A stretch of 64,000 nt of DNA from Arthrobacter_N sp051262515 (GTDB lineage: Bacteria > Actinomycetota > Actinomycetes > Actinomycetales > Micrococcaceae): the NCBI RefSeq assembly GCF_051262515.1, contig NZ_JBIMER010000004.1, forward strand, positions 124,001 to 188,000. Direction: 5' to 3'. The notes under the pieces were generated by a model. It was not told the DNA's origin. It worked only from the letters and a program-made list of their open reading frames with translations, and did no database searches. Made by a program: the position numbers and the translations under genes. Positions 43,062 through 51,777 of this stretch are shown piece by piece. Positions within the stretch are counted from its first letter, which is position 1. Each line of letters opens with the position of its first letter.

Positions 43062-43544
43062 CTAGATCCGTGCCGCCGAGTTGGCGGGGCTATCCTCGGG
43101 ATTCCAGCCTCTTTCGGCCGTTTCCTCCTCAGGTGTCCGCGGCTTGGCATCGGGCGTCCGGGCGTAGCGCCATGCAGCTGCCCCAACGGAAACCAGGATG
43201 GCGGCCACCGCCGCGATCATCCACGCGCGGTGGGATCCGGACCGGGCCGGTTCGGCAGGCAGCACGACGGGCGCGGCCTTCGGCGCGACGCGGTGCAGCC
43301 CCTCGTGGATGCGGGGGGTCACGCTCTCCACTCCACCGGCGAGCTCGTCGGCGAGCCGACGCACCACTGCCTGGATCCGGGGGGACGCGGATTCGACGCC
43401 GGCGTCCAGACCCAGCACGGCCCGTTGCAGGGCGGCTTCAACACCGGGGGTAGCCCATTCCCTCCCCTTGGCTAGCCGGACCGCGAGATTCTCCGAAAGC
43501 TGACGGGTCCTGGCGTTTTGGACCAATGGCTCTACCGTGCGCAT
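43062..43544 (-). CDS. hypothetical single-pass membrane protein
   Basis: Protein of 160 residues. The first about 95 residues form amphipathic repeats (EWATPGVEAALQRAVLGLDAGVESASPRIQAVV, with VESASPRI and VESVTPRI as repeated units), followed by one transmembrane helix (about 117-136, AWMIAAVAAILVSVGAAAW) and a charged cytoplasmic tail. The start is ATG at 43544 with GAGGAGG upstream. I do not know its function; similar small proteins occur in Arthrobacter relatives. Divergent from the zinc-ribbon remnant. Confidence 0.75.
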   Translation of the reverse strand: MRTVEPLVQNARTRQLSENLAVRLAKGREWATPGVEAALQRAVLGLDAGVESASPRIQAVVRRLADELAGGVESVTPRIHEGLHRVAPKAAPVVLPAEPARSGSHRAWMIAAVAAILVSVGAAAWRYARTPDAKPRTPEEETAERGWNPEDSPANSAARI

Positions 43545-43690
43545 GAATGCCTCCTCGTTGCTTGGAACCATCCACAGCGTACGGCTGGACGTCGTCCGAA
43601 TACAGGCCAAGCCGAACGGGATTTCCATACCCCATTTCGCCGTGGGCGACCTATGCTTCGAAGCCGACACCCTGGTGAAAGGCTCACATC

Positions 43691-43846
43691 GTGTTTCTGT
43701 TCTTCGGCATGCGTTCGGTCCACCGGACGTCCGTCGTCGGACCGGCAACCTGCCGCGTCTGCGGTCGGCAAGCGCTTCAAGAGCTCACGAAGCACGGCAC
43801 GCGACTAACGGTGTTCTTCATACCGGTTTGGACTTTCGGCCGCCGG
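43691..43846 (+). pseudogene. truncated zinc-ribbon protein gene
   Basis: GTG at 43691 with GAAAGG upstream starts MFLFFGMRSVHRTSVVGPAT then CRVCGRQALQELTKHGTRLTVFFIPVWTFGRRYRVR, the first two-thirds of the small actinobacterial zinc-ribbon family. The second CxxC that completes the zinc site should follow but is missing; the frame goes on without similarity. Probably 3' truncated. Confidence 0.55.
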
Positions 43847-43979
43847 TACCGCGTCCGCCTAGACGAGCACCGGGTGGGTGTCCGCGCCAGTCGCCTACAG
43901 CTCGGGGCACGCGTGGTCCGTCGCCGTCGGATGTGGCTCCCGAGGCCACACTGGCACCATCCACGGATAGGCTCTGGTC

Positions 43980-45230
43980 ATGCCCCATGTGAAACCGACG
44001 CCCATTGTTGCCATGGCACGAAAATCGGCCGGAAGACTGTTCCTTGCGTTCCTTGCCGTCCAGACCGCCGTTGCCGGCACGCTGGTTCTCATCGACGCGG
44101 TGAAACACCGCAACAGGGCCCACCGCCCGGGCTTCCCGCATCCGGGTGTATTCGATGCGCGCGTCGCCGATTCGGACGTCACGGTCTACACCTACGGCGA
44201 GGACCTCTACCGCGACATGCTCGCCGCGATCCACGGCGCCAAGCGAAGCATCTTCCTGGAAACCTTCATCTGGAAGGACGACGCGACCGGACGGCGCTTC
44301 AAGGAAGCCCTGGCCGATGCTGCCGAACGCGGCATCGAGGTTTACGTCGTCTACGACGGTTTCGCCAACCTCGTTGTTCCCCGATCCTTCTACCGGTTCC
44401 ACCCCGGCATCCACGTCTACCGGTTTCCGGTGTTGCGGCCGTCCAGGCTGTTCACCCCGCTGCGCAGCGCGGGACTGGACCACCGGAAGATACTCGTCGT
44501 GGACGACGAGACCGGCTTCGTCGGCGGCTACAACATCGGCGACCTCTACGCCACCGAATGGCGCGACACCCATGTCCGCATCACCGGCCCCTCCGTCTGG
44601 GACCTGCGCCAAGCGTTCGTCGGCGTGTGGAACACCGTCACCGCCGACCCGGGGATCCCCCACCTCCCACCGCAGGCGTGGGATCCCCACATCCGCGCGG
44701 TCAACAACATCCCATCCCATCTGGTGTACCCGATCCGGGGCGTGTATCTGGACGCGATCAACCGCGCCCAGCACCACATCTACATCACCACCGCGTATTT
44801 CATCCCGGACCAACAGATCCTGCAGGCCCTGCTCTCGGCCAGCAAACGAGGCGTGGACGTCAGGATCATCCTCCCGGAGGACTCCAACCACGTGCTCTCC
44901 GACTGGCTCTCGCGCGGTTTCTACACCAGCATGCTGCGCGCGGGCGTCACCGTCCTGCTCTACCGAAACGCGATGATCCACGCAAAGACCGCAACCATCG
45001 ACGGGCATTGGTCCACCGTCGGCACCGCGAACATCGACCGGTTGAGCCTGACCGGCAACTACGAAACAAACCTGGAGATCCACGACGAGGCCCTTGCCGC
45101 GGACATGGAGAGGATTTTCGGCGTCGACAGCGCCAACTGCAGGGAACTCACCTTGGATGACTGGAGCGAACGGCATTTCGCCGCGCCGATCAGCGAAACC
45201 ATCCTCATTCCCCTGCGCCCGTTCCTTTAG
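43980..45230 (+). CDS. cardiolipin synthase-like phospholipase D-family protein
   Basis: 416-residue membrane-linked enzyme with an N-terminal hydrophobic helix (about 19-39) and two HKD motifs: His168-Lys170-Asp175 (DHRKILVVDD) and His334-Lys336-Asp341 (IHAKTATID). The pattern, with GFVGGYNIGDLY and STVGTANID after the motifs, is that of bacterial cardiolipin synthase. It condenses phosphatidylglycerol-type lipids in the family. The start is ATG at 43980. Intact in spite of decayed neighbours. Confidence 0.9.
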   Translation: MPHVKPTPIVAMARKSAGRLFLAFLAVQTAVAGTLVLIDAVKHRNRAHRPGFPHPGVFDARVADSDVTVYTYGEDLYRDMLAAIHGAKRSIFLETFIWKDDATGRRFKEALADAAERGIEVYVVYDGFANLVVPRSFYRFHPGIHVYRFPVLRPSRLFTPLRSAGLDHRKILVVDDETGFVGGYNIGDLYATEWRDTHVRITGPSVWDLRQAFVGVWNTVTADPGIPHLPPQAWDPHIRAVNNIPSHLVYPIRGVYLDAINRAQHHIYITTAYFIPDQQILQALLSASKRGVDVRIILPEDSNHVLSDWLSRGFYTSMLRAGVTVLLYRNAMIHAKTATIDGHWSTVGTANIDRLSLTGNYETNLEIHDEALAADMERIFGVDSANCRELTLDDWSERHFAAPISETILIPLRPFL

Positions 45231-45243
45231 GCGACCGGCGGGC

Positions 45244-45468
45244 CTACCCGTGTCGTTTGAAGGGGGCCGCGGCGTGGCGGTCGGCGATCAGATACTCCTC
45301 GACGGCCTTTTCCGGGACCCGGTAGGAGCGTCCAAACCTCACCGCGGGCAGCTCCCCCGAATGCACCAGCCGGTACACGGTCATCTTCGACACCCTCATC
45401 GCGACCGCCACCTCGGCGACCGTCAGGTAATGGGCGTTTTCAAAATTCCCCAGCTCAACCATTTCCAT
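45244..45468 (-). CDS. helix-turn-helix (excisionase/BldC-type) DNA-binding protein
   Basis: 74-residue MerR-like winged-helix protein: YLTVAEVAVAMRVSKMTVYRLVHSGELPAVRFGRSYRVPEKAVEEYL (about 14-60). The family includes prophage excisionases and the actinobacterial developmental regulator type; this version is widespread on chromosomes, so it need not be mobile. Convergent with the PLD gene (13 bp between stops). The start is ATG at 45468; a second ATG two codons in is equally likely. Confidence 0.85.
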   Translation of the reverse strand: MEMVELGNFENAHYLTVAEVAVAMRVSKMTVYRLVHSGELPAVRFGRSYRVPEKAVEEYLIADRHAAAPFKRHG

Positions 45469-45660
45469 CCCCCATCACGTCGTCCGCTGTCCCCACAACG
45501 GTTCTCCGGCACCCCAGATGGTCCGGGGCTCCATTGACCACAAGGAAATCACGCGCACCTTGGGGTTTGGTGGGAACGACGTCGACGCGCTCCGGTCTCT
45601 CGGGCAACAAGTGCCCGGTACGGTTCACGCCGCCGTCAAACGGGTGGCTAGGCTGGGTGG

Positions 45661-46353
45661 ATGGCGACAGTTCTTCTCGTGCGGCACGGCCGCACCACAG
45701 CCAATGCCACTGGACTGCTCGCTGGCCGGGCCGCCGGCGTCGGCCTGGACCAGATCGGGCGCGACCAGGCGGCCCTGGCCGGGGACCGGCTGGCGGCCGT
45801 GCCCGTAGTCGGGGTGGTGTCGAGCCCTCTTGAGCGTTGTCGGCAGACCGCCCAGCTCATCCTCGACCGCCAGGCCGGGACCCCGTACGCGCCGGTCGAT
45901 CTCGATCTCACCGAGTGCGATTACGGCCAATGGCAAGGCCGCACGCTCAGTGATCTCGCGACCGAGGATTTGTGGACGGTGGTGCAGTCGCAACCCTCCG
46001 CCGTCGTCTTCCCGGGCGGTGAATCCATGGCCGCGATGCAGGCTCGCTCCGTGGCCGCGATTCGACGCCACGATGCGGCCTTCGAAGCCGAACACGGGCC
46101 GGGGGCCGTGTGGGTGGCGGTGAGCCACGGTGACATCATCAAGTCAATCCTCGCCGACGCGCTCGGCATGCACCTTGACCTGTTCCAGCGTCTTAGCGTG
46201 GGCCCCGCCTCCGTATCGATCGTGCGCTACGGCGCTAGCCGGCCGAGCGTCCATGCGACCAACACCGACGCGGGGGATCTGTCGTGGCTGGCGAACGGCA
46301 TCCAATCCGGCGATGCGCCGGTGGGCGGCGGCGCGGGGAACAAGGCGCCCTGA
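45661..46353 (+). CDS. MSMEG_4193-type histidine phosphatase
   Basis: Histidine phosphatase superfamily protein of 230 residues. Catalytic RHG at about 8-10 (LLVRHGRTTAN), SSPLERCRQTA (second Arg), ECDYGQWQGR, and the second His in VAVSHGDIIKSILADALG. It is the first gene of the conserved actinobacterial triad with DUF3090 and SCO1664-like genes; substrate unknown. The start is ATG at 45661. The DUF3090 gene follows after 24 bp. Confidence 0.92.
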   Translation: MATVLLVRHGRTTANATGLLAGRAAGVGLDQIGRDQAALAGDRLAAVPVVGVVSSPLERCRQTAQLILDRQAGTPYAPVDLDLTECDYGQWQGRTLSDLATEDLWTVVQSQPSAVVFPGGESMAAMQARSVAAIRRHDAAFEAEHGPGAVWVAVSHGDIIKSILADALGMHLDLFQRLSVGPASVSIVRYGASRPSVHATNTDAGDLSWLANGIQSGDAPVGGGAGNKAP

Positions 46354-46377
46354 ACCCCATGTGCCTAAAATACTGAC

Positions 46378-46932
46378 ATGCCTACACGTGTTCACGAGTT
46401 TGACTGGCCTGATCGGGTCGTCGTCGGCACCATCGGCCTTCCGGGGGCGCGCACGTTCTACCTGCAGGTGCGCGCACGGAAGCACATCGTGAGTATCGCC
46501 CTGGAGAAGCAGCAGTCGGCTCTGCTCGCGGAGAAAATCGACGAGATTCTCGACCAGCTCATTGCCGTCCACGGCAACCCCTTCAGGGTTCCCGCAAATA
46601 CTCCCATCGAACTTGTCGACAACGACCAGCTCGAGGCCGTTCAGGAGCAGTTTCGTACCGGTTCCATGAGTTTGGGCTGGGACCCGACGACGGCGCAGGT
46701 CGTGATAGAGGCCTACCCCATCACCGATGTCGATGCCGACGACAACGACGAATCCCTTGATCAGGACGGCGCCGACGATCCTGAAATGCTGCTAGTGCGA
46801 ATGCCGGTCGGTACCGCCCGCGCATTCGCCAAGCGCACCCGTGAGGTCGTGGGCGCCGGGCGTCCGCTGTGTCCGGTTTGCGGTTACCCCATAGACGCCG
46901 ACGGGCACGTGTGCAACCTTCCCGAGATGTGA
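46378..46932 (+). CDS. DUF3090 protein
   Basis: Protein of 184 residues of unknown function. Seen: RVVVGTIGLPGARTFYLQVRARKHIVSIALEKQQSALLAEKIDEILDQL (about 13-61), an acidic insert (DVDADDNDESLDQDGADDPE), LLVRMPVGTARAFAKRTREVV, and a C-terminal zinc-finger-like CPVCGYPIDADGHVC. The middle gene of the triad; its TGA overlaps the next ATG by one base (TGATG), so it is translated together with the kinase-fold protein. Confidence 0.92.
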   Translation: MPTRVHEFDWPDRVVVGTIGLPGARTFYLQVRARKHIVSIALEKQQSALLAEKIDEILDQLIAVHGNPFRVPANTPIELVDNDQLEAVQEQFRTGSMSLGWDPTTAQVVIEAYPITDVDADDNDESLDQDGADDPEMLLVRMPVGTARAFAKRTREVVGAGRPLCPVCGYPIDADGHVCNLPEM

Positions 46933-47699
46933 TGCCAACACCGGATCTGGCGGCCGCAGAGCTGACGCTCACCGGCCGCATCACGACGGCTTCAAACGCT
47001 ACATTCCTAGGTAGCATCGGCGACGTGGTGGTTGTCTATAAGCCGATAGCAGGCGAAAGTCCACTGCGGGATTTTCCCCACGGCACCCTGGCTTACCGGG
47101 AGGTTGCCGCCTATCTGGTCTCGAAGGTCTTCGGCTGGAACGTGGTGCCGCACACTTGGTTGCGCGATGGTCCGATGGGCGAAGGAATGGTGCAGCTTTG
47201 GCAAGACCAAGACCCCGCCCAAAGCGCCGTGGATCTGGTCGCGACGGACCACGTGCCGGAGACGGGCTGGAAACGCGTCCTCGAGGGACGCGATGCGAGC
47301 GGACGGATGGTCGCCCTCGTCCACGAGGACTCGTCAGCGCTCAGACGCATGGCGGTGTTCGACGTGCTCGTCAACAACGCCGACCGCAAAGGCGACCACA
47401 TTCTCGCCATGCCGGACGGACACCGGCACGGCGTGGACCATGGGCTGACCTTTCACCATCACCACAAGCTGCGCACGGTGCTGTGGGGGTGGCTGGGAGA
47501 AACTCTGACCACCGAGGAGCGCGACGGCATCGAGCGTGTCAGCGAAGGACTGCACGGTGAGCTGGGCCGAAACCTGGCCGACTTGCTCAGCGCCGAGGAA
47601 ATCGCCTCCCTCGCCGCGCGCTGCGCCGGACTTCGCCTGGCAGGGCGGTTTCCGGCTCCGAGCGGTGAGATGTCGGCCGTACCCTGGCCGCTGTTTTAA
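46932..47699 (+). CDS. SCO1664-family protein (PI3/4-kinase-like fold)
   Basis: Protein of 255 residues. Seen: VVVYKPIAGESPLRDFPHGTLAYREVAAYLVSKVFGW (about 33-69; the lysine in VYKP fits the nucleotide-binding lysine), VVPHTWLRDGPMGEGMVQLW, MAVFDVLVNNADRKGDHIL (the NxxDR-type catalytic loop) and GVDHGLTFH (DHG replacing DFG). This matches the atypical kinase fold described for the SCO1664 family; the substrate is unknown. Overlaps DUF3090 by one base. With the phosphatase it suggests a phosphorylation cycle, but that is inference. Confidence 0.9.
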   Translation: MPTPDLAAAELTLTGRITTASNATFLGSIGDVVVVYKPIAGESPLRDFPHGTLAYREVAAYLVSKVFGWNVVPHTWLRDGPMGEGMVQLWQDQDPAQSAVDLVATDHVPETGWKRVLEGRDASGRMVALVHEDSSALRRMAVFDVLVNNADRKGDHILAMPDGHRHGVDHGLTFHHHHKLRTVLWGWLGETLTTEERDGIERVSEGLHGELGRNLADLLSAEEIASLAARCAGLRLAGRFPAPSGEMSAVPWPLF

Positions 47700-47779
47700 A
47701 GGAATTACGACTACGGGCTTCGCAGGCCGTGCCACGTTAAGGGCATGGATCCTTGGGTAGACGGAGCACGGAAAAACGA

Positions 47780-47820
47780 AGGCCCGAGATGCGCGGTATC
47801 ACGCGGGTCTCGGGCCTTCT
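47780..47820 (-). terminator. terminator of the displaced tRNA 3' end
   Basis: Arms GAAGGCCCGAGA and TCTCGGGCCTTC; on the minus strand a GTTTTTCCG run follows. It lies just after the tRNA 3' fragment at 47824-47857, as a normal tRNA terminator would. Confidence 0.8.
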
Positions 47821-47823
47821 TTC

Positions 47824-47857
47824 GGAGCCCCCTGCCGGATTCGAACCGGCGACCCCC
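47824..47857 (-). other. tRNA 3'-end fragment, probable att site (left)
   Basis: On the minus strand: GGGGGTCGCCGGTTCGAATC then CGGCAGGGGGCTCC, a complete T arm (GCCGG/CCGGC with TTCGAAT loop) and acceptor 3' strand. No anticodon or D arm follows on the other side. It matches the fragment at 61688-61721 at 32 of 34 positions. Typical of the displaced 3' end left when an integrative element enters a tRNA gene. The isotype cannot be read. Confidence 0.8.
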
Positions 47858-47993
47858 ACACGTTTCCGTTCCCCCAAGGAATTATCAGCACCAATGCGAC
47901 TCCGTGGGTTAGAACGCGATGAAGGCACATATGGAAAGCCTCAGAGTCCCGCAACACTGGTCGACGGAAGTGGCGGATTGGTGGGATCTAGCA

Positions 47994-48127
47994 TCATTGC
48001 TCTGTTAGCGGTGGTGCCGTGCCTTCCCCGGTGAAAGAGCCGGCCACGGTGACGAGGACGCCCGCAAGCACGGCAGCATTGCCCAGAAAATGCCCCGTAC
48101 GCCGAGTGATCCGCCGTTGCGGGGATC
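47994..48127 (-). pseudogene. C-terminal fragment of a membrane transporter (possibly EamA type)
   Basis: The minus strand reads TRRTGHFLGNAAVLAGVLVT then VAGSFTGEGTAPPLTEQ-stop, like the last helix of a drug/metabolite (EamA) permease. The upstream part is absent. It sits just inside the left island boundary. The rest of 47700-48234 shows only the terminator and the tRNA fragment. Confidence 0.35.
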
Positions 48128-48234
48128 CGGTCCTTATTTAACTACGAGCCGGTCATGCATTGAGTCGCGATATTTGAGCGGTCCTTGGAGGCTGCTCAGC
48201 ATCGACAGCCTGGCCAAGGGTGGGCGGATCCTGC

Positions 48235-49740
48235 CTACGCCAGTTGAGTGACTCTTAGGTTCTCCAGTGTTGCGGCGCCTCCGTGCGCGTACATCGTGAG
48301 CTCGTTGCTTGCCTTGTCCGGAAAAATCAGGTCGGTAAGCACCAGCTCGCCGTGCTGCGCAAAGACCTCGACAGAGCAGTGGTCGACGTAGACCTTCAGG
48401 ATGTATCGACCGCCGATGGCGTTGATGGGGGCGGTGTCGACGGAAGCGAACCCCGTGTGGAAGCCCGTGTTGCCGGAGGCCGTCCGGTCGAGGATGAGTC
48501 GGCCCTCCGCGGGGTTGATGCCGATGCGGGTTCCTTCCGTGTCGCTCCCGCGAACGATGAGTCCGAATTCTTCGGCCGTGCCTGCCGTGAACTCCGCTTC
48601 GATAACCTGCACCGTTCCCGCGGCGGCAGGCATCTGGCGTGTTTCTTCGGCCAGGTGGATGCGGCCGCACTGGACTACCGGTGCCCCGTCGCGGCCTATG
48701 GATTCCTCTACGACGGCTTGACGTAGTGTGGGGCGGCCCCCCGTGGTGGACAGCGAGAGCTCCCTGGCCAGGGACATTGGGCTTCGCCAGGGCGAGGTGG
48801 GGATCTCGTTGGCATAGTCCCAGTTGTTCATCCAACCGATCATGATCCGCCGACCGTTTGGGGCGTCGCTGAATGAAACGGCGGCGTAATAGTCCCGGCC
48901 CCAGTCCAGCCATTGATATTCGTGGAGGCAGTCGGATTCCTGCCCGCCGTTGGTGATGGTGGAGTCGGAGTTGAACTCGACGCCGTCGAAGTCTCCCGTG
49001 AAGTACTGTCCGGCCGAACCGCCATTCGGGCCGCCGGGGTTCAGATTCACTGTCAGCACCCATTTGAGCTCTTCCGGATTGCCGTCGACCGGCAGGGCAA
49101 ACAGGTCGGGACATTCCCAGATACCGCCGGTGGCGTTGGCGGGGCCGAAATCGCTGAGGTGTTCCCAGGTTTTTAGGTCATCGGACTTGTAGAGGACCAC
49201 TTTATAGTCTTTGGCTTCGACGGCAGCCAACACCCAGTAGGAGCCGGCTCGGCCGTCGTAGCGGAAGACCTTGGGGTCGCGGAAGTCTGCCGAATTGCGG
49301 CTGAGCACCGGATTGCCTGCGTACTTCTTCCAGGTGAACCCGCCGTCCAGGCTGTAGGCCAGAGACTGCGCTTGGGTGCCGTGCAGCGGCGATGCATCCT
49401 TGTAAGCACTGGTGTAGACAGCGACCAGTGGGGGGGCCGCCTTGGTGCCGAGACCGCTGCTGTTCTGGCTGTCGAACACGATGCTGCCGGAAAAGATGTC
49501 TTCCTGCTCGTCGCAGGCAATCGCGACAGGCTGTTCGGTCCAGTCGGCGAGGTTTCTTGACGTCGCGTGGCCCCAGGACATGTTTCCCCAGGTGTTTCCG
49601 AAGGGATTGTTTTGATAGTAGAGGTGGTACAGACCCTGATGGTAGATCAGCCCGTTGGGATCGTTGAGCCACGTGTTTCGAGCCGTGTAGTGCAGGGCGG
49701 GCCGGAAGGCTTCCGGGTGGGTGGTGGTCACGGCCGTCAT
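48235..49740 (-). CDS. glycoside hydrolase family 32 (levanase/inulinase/fructosidase)
   Basis: Five-bladed-propeller fructosidase of 501 residues with no signal peptide, so it acts inside the cell on imported oligofructosides or sucrose-like sugars. Catalytic residues: nucleophile Asp27 (WLNDPNG), transition-state Asp155 (FRDPK) and acid/base Glu209 (ECPDLF). The C-terminal beta-sandwich (about 350-501) contains VYVDHCSVEVFAQHGE. By motif it fits exo-levanase/inulinase (2,1- or 2,6-beta) better than sucrose-6-phosphate hydrolase, but the linkage cannot be read. The start is ATG at 49740. Last gene of the LacI-controlled operon, 86 bp after the kinase gene. Confidence 0.93.
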   Translation of the reverse strand: MTAVTTTHPEAFRPALHYTARNTWLNDPNGLIYHQGLYHLYYQNNPFGNTWGNMSWGHATSRNLADWTEQPVAIACDEQEDIFSGSIVFDSQNSSGLGTKAAPPLVAVYTSAYKDASPLHGTQAQSLAYSLDGGFTWKKYAGNPVLSRNSADFRDPKVFRYDGRAGSYWVLAAVEAKDYKVVLYKSDDLKTWEHLSDFGPANATGGIWECPDLFALPVDGNPEELKWVLTVNLNPGGPNGGSAGQYFTGDFDGVEFNSDSTITNGGQESDCLHEYQWLDWGRDYYAAVSFSDAPNGRRIMIGWMNNWDYANEIPTSPWRSPMSLARELSLSTTGGRPTLRQAVVEESIGRDGAPVVQCGRIHLAEETRQMPAAAGTVQVIEAEFTAGTAEEFGLIVRGSDTEGTRIGINPAEGRLILDRTASGNTGFHTGFASVDTAPINAIGGRYILKVYVDHCSVEVFAQHGELVLTDLIFPDKASNELTMYAHGGAATLENLRVTQLA

Positions 49741-49826
49741 GTGGGGGGTGCTCGTTTCGGGATGGGGGTTCGTGGATCTTGAGGTGGCGTCGGGTCGGCC
49801 GCGGCGATGGAGCCGGGAGGTGGTGC

Positions 49827-50750
49827 TCAGCTGGCCAGGTGGGCACGCACTTCGGCCGAGGATGGCAGGTCCGCTCCTGGGCGGGCCACGGTGATGGCGG
49901 CTGCCATGGATGCCGTGTGGGCGATCTGGTGGAGAAGTGGTGCAGGCAGCCCCTCGCCCTCTCTGTTCAGGAGTCCCAGGATGAGGGCGGCCGTGTAGGA
50001 ATCGCCTGCGCCGATGGTGTCAGCGACACCATATTCCACGGCCGGGACGCTGGCGTCCGTGTCGGCGGTCAGTAGGAATGAACCGTTGGAGCCGCAGGTG
50101 ACGACGGCCAGATCCGTGCCGAGTCCGAGGATGTGTCGGGCCACCTCTTCCGTGGAACTGCGCGGATACAACCACGCGGCGTCCTCGTCACTGAGCTTCA
50201 CAACGTCCGTGAGCGGGACGAGATCTTCGAAGATGGTTCTGGCTTCGTGGTGGCTACCGAGCAGTTCGGGCCGGATGTTCGGATCGTAGGTGACGGTGCT
50301 GACGCCTGCGCAGTGCTGCAGGACCGCCTTTACACCAGCGGCACCCGGGGCCAGGAAACTGGCAATCGACCCGGTGTGCAGGAGCTTGGGAGGGTGTGCC
50401 GGGGCAAACGGGGCCAGTTGCCAGACGACGTCGAAGGAATAGGTTGCGGACCCGTCGGGGGCCAGCGTTGCCGTGGCCGTCGAGGTGGCGGCGGCGTACC
50501 GAGAGCCCGGGAGTATCTGGACGCCCGCGCCGGTGAGGTGGCTGCTGATGGCAAGCCCCCGGTCGTCCGTGCCGATTGAGGTCAGGAACCCTGTCGCCAC
50601 GCCTAGGCGGGCGAGCCCGTAGGCCACATTGGCGGGTGAGCCCCCCGGGCGCTCCGTGACGCCGTCCTCTGTGCGGACCACGTCGATGAGTGCTTCGCCG
50701 ACAACGACCACGTCGGGTATGCCGGAGCGTGCGGCAGCGGGTTTCATCAT
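49827..50750 (-). CDS. PfkB-family carbohydrate kinase, probable fructokinase
   Basis: Ribokinase-fold sugar kinase of 307 residues. The N-terminal GGSPANVAYGLARLG signature (36-50) and the C-terminal DTIGAGDSYTAAL (244-256, catalytic base Asp250) are both present. In the context of a GH32 enzyme, phosphorylation of fructose is the natural role. The start is ATG at 50750 or 50747. It lies 76 bp downstream of the second ABC ATPase gene and 86 bp upstream of the GH32 gene. Confidence 0.92.
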   Translation of the reverse strand: MMKPAAARSGIPDVVVVGEALIDVVRTEDGVTERPGGSPANVAYGLARLGVATGFLTSIGTDDRGLAISSHLTGAGVQILPGSRYAAATSTATATLAPDGSATYSFDVVWQLAPFAPAHPPKLLHTGSIASFLAPGAAGVKAVLQHCAGVSTVTYDPNIRPELLGSHHEARTIFEDLVPLTDVVKLSDEDAAWLYPRSSTEEVARHILGLGTDLAVVTCGSNGSFLLTADTDASVPAVEYGVADTIGAGDSYTAALILGLLNREGEGLPAPLLHQIAHTASMAAAITVARPGADLPSSAEVRAHLAS

Positions 50751-50826
50751 GGGGTTCTTTCTCGAGTTCTTCGGCTGGCACCGGTTCCGTAGTGGGGGTG
50801 ACCGGGATCGGGTTGGTGGTGTGACG

Positions 50827-51777
50827 TCAGGCGGCGGGTTCCGGCGCTTTCAGCGCCCAATGGGACGGGCTGAGTGTGACGCGTTCGCCCGTTCTCCGGC
50901 CGGCGATCCGCCCCGTGGCTTCCCTCTTCGGCGGGCGGACGCCCGGGGGCCTGTGGGCGTCGGGTACGGCGGAGAGCAACAACCGTGTGTAGGGGTGGTG
51001 GGGGGCGGCCATCAACTCGATGCTCTCGCCGCCCTCAACCAGGTCCCCGGCGCACATCACCATGGTTGTGTCCGCGATGTAGCGTGCGGATGCGAGGTCG
51101 TGGGTGATGTAGAGCATGGACACCCCCCGTTCGTCGCGCAGCTTGCGCATCAGATTGAGAATCCCGATGCGCACGGAGACGTCGAGCATGGAGGTGGGCT
51201 CGTCGGCCAGGATGATTTCCGGTTCCACGGCCAGTGCCCTGGCGATGGCCACGCGCTGCCGTTGTCCCCCGGACAGCTGGTGGGGGTACCGGTCCAGCAT
51301 CTGCTCACCGAGACCTACTGTGGCCATCAGCTCACGCAGTTTGAGTTTGAGGGCCTTCGGGCCTTCGCCTTCTCCATGGAGCTGCAAGGGGCGTGCCAGG
51401 AAGTGCTCGATGCGGTGTGCCGGGTTGAGGGATCCGAAGGGGTCTTGGAAAACCATTTGGACCTTGCTTCGGTATTTCATCGACGCCCGGCGGCGTTCGG
51501 TGGCAAAGATGTCTTGTCCGTCGATGATGAGCTGCCCGCCCGTGGGCTGCTCGAGGCGGGCAAGAATGCGAGCGATGGTGCTTTTTCCGCTGCCGGATTC
51601 CCCGACAAGCGCCACAATCTCGCCGTGGTTGATGTCGAAGGAAACGTCGTTCACCGCACGCACGGTAGATCGGAAGGGAAAGCCCCCCAGATGGTAATCC
51701 TTGCTCAGGTTGCGTACCTGGACCAGGGGCGCCGCCTTCGTTTCGGGGCGGGATGGGGTGCTCTGCAAGGGGCTCAT
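50827..51777 (-). CDS. ABC transporter ATP-binding protein (OppF/DppF type)
   Basis: Peptide-type ABC ATPase of 316 residues. Walker A GESGSGKST (about 57-65), Q-loop VFQDPFGSLNP, signature LSGGQRQRVAIARAL, Walker B ILADEPTSMLD, and H-loop ITHDL. The C-terminal oligopeptide-transporter extension (HPYTRLLLSAVP) is present. The ATG at 51777 overlaps the stop of the first ATPase (ATGA), with AAAGGA upstream. Works with the other ATPase, two permeases and binding protein in this operon. Confidence 0.93.
   Translation of the reverse strand: MSPLQSTPSRPETKAAPLVQVRNLSKDYHLGGFPFRSTVRAVNDVSFDINHGEIVALVGESGSGKSTIARILARLEQPTGGQLIIDGQDIFATERRRASMKYRSKVQMVFQDPFGSLNPAHRIEHFLARPLQLHGEGEGPKALKLKLRELMATVGLGEQMLDRYPHQLSGGQRQRVAIARALAVEPEIILADEPTSMLDVSVRIGILNLMRKLRDERGVSMLYITHDLASARYIADTTMVMCAGDLVEGGESIELMAAPHHPYTRLLLSAVPDAHRPPGVRPPKREATGRIAGRRTGERVTLSPSHWALKAPEPAA

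Noticed and set aside
45244..45468. Prophage excisionase marking an island boundary at 45 kb
   Set aside because: The HTH family is also common as a chromosomal regulator; no integrase or att-like sequence is next to it.
47824..47857. Functional tRNA gene
   Set aside because: Only the T arm and acceptor 3' strand are present; no matching 5' acceptor, D arm or anticodon arm within range. The same holds for 61688-61721.
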